Below, piece by piece: positions 17,601-64,000 of a stretch of DNA of 64,000 nt (the first letter of the stretch is position 1; every line of letters begins with the position of its first letter). The translations under genes and the position numbers were made by a program. The stretch comes from Amphibalanus amphitrite (taxonomy: Eukaryota > Arthropoda > Thecostraca > Balanomorpha > Balanidae): contig NW_024881677.1 of assembly GCF_019059575.1 (NCBI RefSeq), positions 124,001 to 188,000 of the forward strand. Direction: 5' to 3'. The notes under the pieces were generated by a model. The model was not told the origin of the DNA. It saw only the letters and a list, made by a program, of their open reading frames with translations, and did not search any database.

Positions 17601-19850
17601 TGTCCAATGCTAAAAATGTCTGACAAATTTTCTAGTGCTGCTTGCAAATGCTAGGTGCAGGTGAAGGCTTGTGGAAACCAGCTAGATGTTGTCCTTATGT
17701 TTGCAATGTTGTAACAGCTAGACAATGTGTCTTTGAGTTCTAATAATGTCATGATCACTGATCATTGGTCTGTGCTCCACTCCACGTTTTAGGCATTCGA
17801 CTAGTGTCGCTGTACTGTGGATGACTCCAAAAGCCTGTGCTGTGATCTGGGGCCGGTAGATGGCTCTGCTGCTCGGCTGATCGGCCCTGCCGGCTTCCGT
17901 CAGCGTGGTGAACCGTAAACTCAGTGAAAGGTGAGGCAGTTTTCATTGTCCCCATTTCATCGTATTGTGTTTTCATGGGCGGGTTCCCATTTCATTCTGA
18001 ATGACCTAAATGAATTACGCTTTCGCATTTCGATCAACATTTACTTTTCGCATTCAAGCCTGGAAAGAATGATGAAAGGCACAATTTTTTTTTGCGTCGG
18101 TTTGGTCCTCTGTTTTTTTGCGTAATCCAGTCATAATAACGCGTTTTTACCTACATGATGCATTTGTATTTTGTGACTAAATTCCCCATATTGGTGCCCC
18201 ATCTCTATCAAATTTATTTTGGGTTCCACAACGACACGATTGCGAATTTATGGCATAGTTCGTTCTCCATATCTGTCACCGTTCGATGTGTGAGAGCGGG
18301 TAGGCTTCACCCTGAAGTCCCACTACCCGCCTCGGTCTGTCTTGTGATATTTTCCACCAGGGCACCACGGCTGCGTTTTGTCACGCTAGACAACGGCGGT
18401 GCCCGACTGCCTCGCTCCACTTTGGGGTGTCCCTTCGAATGGGACGGCCGCACCGGGACCGGAGCCCGCCTGAGGACGCTCCGATTGTCCCCCACGGCTC
18501 CAGACTGACCCACTTCCCCAGATTACAGTAGGCGCGACGGCTATTGCCGCTATTCCTACGACACCCATGTTCTAAAAATAGCGGCTCTCGGGCGGCTAGC
18601 GGCTTTCTAGAATCTGGCGATTGTGTGACTACGCTCCTGTTTGTAATATGAGTTGCATTTTAACTGCCAAACAATGAACTTGAGAATTTTCGAACTAGGA
18701 ACCAGTTTTTTTTTTTGCACTCGTTCTGACCGGCAGCTTCCACCTCGGCCGTACACTGCTCCTCCCCGTCGACGCTAGGTGATCGCCGTCGAACGCGGCT
18801 GAGTTATGCCAACTCACGGTGATAAGATGCGTTCGGCTAGAAGCCAGTCACTGGCGCCGCCCTTCCTGAGTCAAATATGCAGACGTCAGACGACCCTCTC
18901 ACAGGTATTGCAGCGACAATATTGGGTCGGCCTTTCAGGAAGTCCATGAGACTTTGATAAATAATGTTATTCTCAGAAGGGACAAGTTAGTGGAGTGACT
19001 TCCTTGAGCTATTTGCAGGGAAATGCTAAGTGAGCTCTAGGAAGCAAAACTTTCCCATTCCGGGTTATCTCAATGAGCCCGTTGATCATGGTAACTTTCC
19101 ACCGTTACCAGGACCTTTCGCCGGGTTACGGTGCTACTTTTCACCACTGAACATCATGCTGTTATATCCTTGAAATATCTGGGATATTCCTCGGGCCTTA
19201 CAGTTTCGCCAGAAGCGCGCAAAGTGCCGACGAATTGCGGCGTCTCATCAGCCCTCGCCTTGCTTCGATAAACGTTACGCAATGGAGCTGCCGCTTTTGA
19301 GCCCACCCTGATATCCCAGGAGAACAGTCGCAATATGAGATCCTGATTCCTGGTAGTCAAAAGGCAACATTATGGAGCGCCGTGTGGCATACGACGCTGT
19401 CTTGAATATAAAGCTCTGGTGTTTGCATTCTGAGGAGTTGTGATGGGTTGTTTTGAGAATGACTTTACAATGTCTCTGATTTACTGTTCAGCTACGCTGA
19501 AGCTGATGCCATATTCATGTGATGTTTGGCGGTAATAACTTCGATTTTCGCACTGTGGACTGCTCGATTGTAAGTCAGCATTTGGGATATTGATTGCCCG
19601 TTGTAGTTATAAAAAGTGGTGCCACCATTTTTTTTCTATCGTAGTATCCTGAACTAACTTGACTGGATTGTGAGCCCGAATATTCGCCCACTCCAACTCT
19701 GTGCGTTTTGGAACCAGAAAACCGTCGACTCTGTTGCGCAACTGAGGAGCATTGCGGGCCGAGCTGCGGAGGCGGGTCTGCACTGAATGCCTACCGGGCG
19801 CCGTAAACACACAGGCGCGGCGCCGTCGTCGTCGGCGGCCGGCCCTCAGT
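14700..19850. other. Intergenic stretch upstream of Akt
   Basis: A threefold AGTGGTCAGT tandem lies near 14770-14800. From about 15500 to 17500 the DNA is AT-rich with no long frame. From about 18250 GC content rises. I saw no convincing exon: short open stretches near 18300-18510 lack splice sites or domains. A G-run near 17520 is a homopolymer. Confidence 0.5.
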
Positions 19851-19868
19851 GCGGCGGCGCGGCGCGGC

Positions 19869-19874
19869 TCAGTC
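19869..19874 (+). promoter_or_regulatory. Candidate initiator (TCAGTC) for Akt
   Basis: TCAGTC matches the arthropod initiator consensus TCAGTY. It lies about 100 bases before the proposed Akt start codon inside a GC-rich stretch with no TATA box. A second TCAGTG lies at 19846-19851. No good downstream promoter element was found, so this is only a candidate. Confidence 0.25.
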
Positions 19875-19970
19875 GGGGCGGCAGCTCGGCAGCGGAGTGA
19901 GCTGACAGTGACAGTGGAGACTGCGGAGGTCCGGACCGGACCGGCTAGCCACGGCCGGTAGGCAGAGGAT

Positions 19971-61931
<41,961 letters not shown>

Positions 61932-61935
<4 letters not shown>

Positions 61936-61988
61936 GTGGCGCCACCCGCCGCTATAGGTGGCGCGGCGGGCTTTGGTATAGGTGGCGC
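61932..61988 (+). repeat. Three ATAGGTGGCGC copies starting inside the Akt stop codon
   Basis: ATAGGTGGCGC occurs at 61932-61942, 61954-61964 and 61978-61988. The first copy includes the TAG stop. The complement GCGCCACCTA occurs at 62560-62569, so the 3' region could pair with itself. Confidence 0.8.
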
Positions 61989-63432
61989 TGTCGTCGGCCT
62001 GTGATAAACTTGCTCCACGGCGGGGGCGGTTTGTGCTGGGAGCGCGGTGAGCTGGCGCGGTGCGGTATCGTCCGGGCCGGGGCGGTGCGAATGAACTCGC
62101 CGCTCGACGGACGGTGGCGTGTCTGGATGCCAGACCCGCCTCCCCTCCCCTCCCTCGGCCCCGCTCCCGCCCCATGTTGGCTCGGCGACCGGTTTTGTTT
62201 GTCTGAATCATGTGTAGTTTTAATCGGATGGCCTCGACACTGAGGCCGGCGGGCTAGCCGCCGATGTCTGTTGCCGGCACGAACTGCGTGTGTCTGCGTT
62301 CGTGCGAACGTATACAGTGTCTGTGTGTCTCTGTGCGCCCCTCCCCGCTGTTCCCCTTCCCCCAAGATGGCGGCCAACTGGACACTGGAACTCAAGAGCG
62401 CGACAACACAGGGATAAATGCACTCTCTGACAGTGGACCTAGTGGATGATGAGCGTGCGTCCGACCGCCGCGGCTGTTATGAGTGGAACGGTGGTTCGGA
62501 ACTGTGGACGCCGCGGGCGCTACACTAGTGCCACCTATTTGTGGCAATTTGAATTAGCAGCGCCACCTACCGGACGGTGGTCTTCGCGCCCGCGCTAAAG
62601 GGCATGAGGGTATGTTCGTGAATGAACGAGTGCGAACGTGTAAGTGATACGCGGGTTAGTCAGAAGTGGTTTCCTTGTGTGAAATGTTCCCGTATATTGC
62701 GTATACTTCAGCAGAACTGTCCTCCATGCCAGTCAAATACAATGGAAGCTGCCGTATGATGCATGACTTTAATGTTGTCCGTGGTTCTATGATGGTTGCA
62801 GGCTGCACCTGGCTGTGGAACCTGGAAACGTAAGCGTATAGAAACTGCGGGGCTAGACATGATACTGACATGCTCGCACCTCCACAAATGAGTGATGTAA
62901 TGGATGTTGTTTCACTTATTGTCTCATTGTTTATCGCTAACACTGCCGTTCGCGTCAGTCACAGACTCAAACCAAATACTGTTACCCGGTCATTATTTTA
63001 TTTGGTTCGGTTAATACCGCTCCGACGGATAATGTATGGTACACAATAATGCTACGGTATAAATTCGGGTGCAACACATCACTAGTCTCCCGACATGACG
63101 ACATCTACCGTCTCAGATAATGCCGTTTTCACCGTTTCGTCAGTCATTTCACCAATAATCTCACTTCGCCCAGCTTATTTAACGCTGGGAGGTTCATATC
63201 GCCACTACGCAATGCCATGAACCGGCGAGACTTGGAAATTTCCCTACTCGACAACCCTTACTCGAACAAAGTCCCGGGACACGCCTCGGCTTGCAGCCTG
63301 ACGCTAGTAGCTCGTAGGTTGTTGCTCATTGTCCTAGATGTCGCTCGTGGTGACCCTGCCTGCCTCCGACCCACAGGGCGGGCGACGGCTCACAGCTGTT
63401 CCAGTGGCACATCACGGCTACTTCGGTGATGA
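61989..63432. other. Akt 3' flank and intergenic region
   Basis: GC-rich until about 62600, then mixed. I found no AATAAA soon after the Akt stop, so the transcript end is not placed. No open frame here is convincing. Confidence 0.5.
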
Positions 63433-63557
63433 TCACAGCTGCTTTTCTATCCATTCGACGTAGTCCCTGACGCGGGTGTAGACGGCCTCCCTGATTCCGC
63501 AGGTGTGAGTGCCGAACGACGTCACTCCGACCAGGTACCAATGAGTGCCGTGAGGGC
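63433..63557 (-). CDS. Trypsin-like serine protease, last exon (partial gene)
   Basis: On the minus strand, after the acceptor ACTGACCCGCAG, two bases finish a split codon. The frame then reads PHGTHWYLVGVTSFGTHTC, GIREAVYTRVRDYVEWIEK and QL, then TGA (complement of 63433-63435). WYLVGVTSFG, the Cys, and VYTRV..Y..WI are the C-terminal hallmarks of S1-family serine proteases. The catalytic His, Asp and Ser lie in exons beyond the right edge. Substrate cannot be told from this piece. Confidence 0.82.
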
Positions 63558-63870
63558 CTGCGGGTCAGTCACACACCGGTCAGTTGTCAGACACTCTCAC
63601 CAGGTACCAGTGAGTGCCGTGGGAGTCTGAGTGCCGTGGGGGGTCTGCAGGTCAGACATCAGTCAGTAGTCACGATCACGACACTCCGACCGGACCTCAG
63701 TGAGTGCCGTGGGGGCTGAGGGTCAGTCACACACCGGTCAGACACTCCGACCAGGTACCAGTAAGTGCAGTGAGGGCCTGCGTGTCAGACATCAGTTAGT
63801 AGTCAGACACTCTAACCAGGTACCATTGAGTGCCGACGGCCTGAGGGTCAGTCATACACCGGTCAGGAGT
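63525..63870 (-). repeat. Tandem copies of the protease exon 5' edge with splice acceptors
   Basis: CAGGTACCA or a variant recurs at 63532, 63601, about 63690, 63752 and 63817, spaced 62-89 bp. Read on the minus strand, each copy has a CAG acceptor followed by a stretch like GCCCTCACGGCACTCA, with TGGTACCTG next. The copy at 63529-63557 leads into the full exon; the others are upstream of it in transcript order. Confidence 0.88.
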
Positions 63871-64000
63871 CGTAGCGGCTCGAGTGGCCATTCTGGCGGA
63901 GCAGTGGAGACTGGAGACTGGCTGAAGGCAAGGGGGAGGGGGCAGAGAAGCTTAGCGGCCTCTGCCTTCCTCACTTCCCACTCCTCCCACTTTTCCCTTG
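63871..64000. other. Right edge, no feature
   Basis: Purine-rich then pyrimidine-rich sequence with no exon visible on either strand. Confidence 0.5.

Noticed and set aside
18155..18508. 117-codon frame upstream of Akt
   Set aside because: No domain, no splice sites and the opposite strand is equally open.

Overview
This is a eukaryotic nuclear window, most likely from an arthropod and probably a crustacean. The genes have spliced GT-AG introns. The Akt kinase encoded here keeps arthropod-type features, such as a GESVELTPP turn-motif region followed by EEP and a short FSYQ tail. Most of the DNA is repeats and short DNA transposons. I find no bacterial genes, CRISPR arrays or operons.

Layout: (1) 1-4540 is a tandem array of a 1.5-1.9 kb repeat with nested ~128 bp and 70 bp sub-repeats. 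(2) 5405-11833 (+) is a seven-exon gene, every junction phase-compatible, for a predicted secreted 363-residue protein. It carries three tandem cystine-knot-like modules, each with a DVGxCxxxC core and a CxC end. A 54-bp microexon supplies the middle of module 2. I do not recognise the family. (3) 11986-19850 is intergenic and holds a 1.04 kb piggyBac-type MITE and small minisatellites. (4) 19971-61935 (+) is Akt (RAC serine/threonine kinase). I rebuilt it as 11 coding exons giving 511 residues: PH domain, AGC kinase domain and C-terminal hydrophobic motif. Its 21 kb first intron is a transposon and satellite sink: two piggyBac-type MITEs, one nested in a LINE reverse-transcriptase fragment; a 57-bp inverted repeat 6.5 kb apart; and a minisatellite that captured a hAT MITE and amplified it as a higher-order repeat. 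(5) 63433-63557 (-) is the last exon of a trypsin-like serine protease that continues past the right edge.

The two complete genes fit signalling roles, an extracellular cysteine-rich ligand-like protein and an intracellular PI3K-pathway kinase, but nothing in the sequence links them functionally. The most interesting signals are the unassigned triple-module protein with its microexon; a hAT MITE inserted between the polypyrimidine tract and the AG of that gene's last intron; and tandem duplications of exon edges carrying splice sites in two unrelated genes (Akt exon 6 donor and protease last-exon acceptor).

All exon boundaries are inferred from reading-frame continuity, splice consensus and family similarity. 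No transcript data were available.
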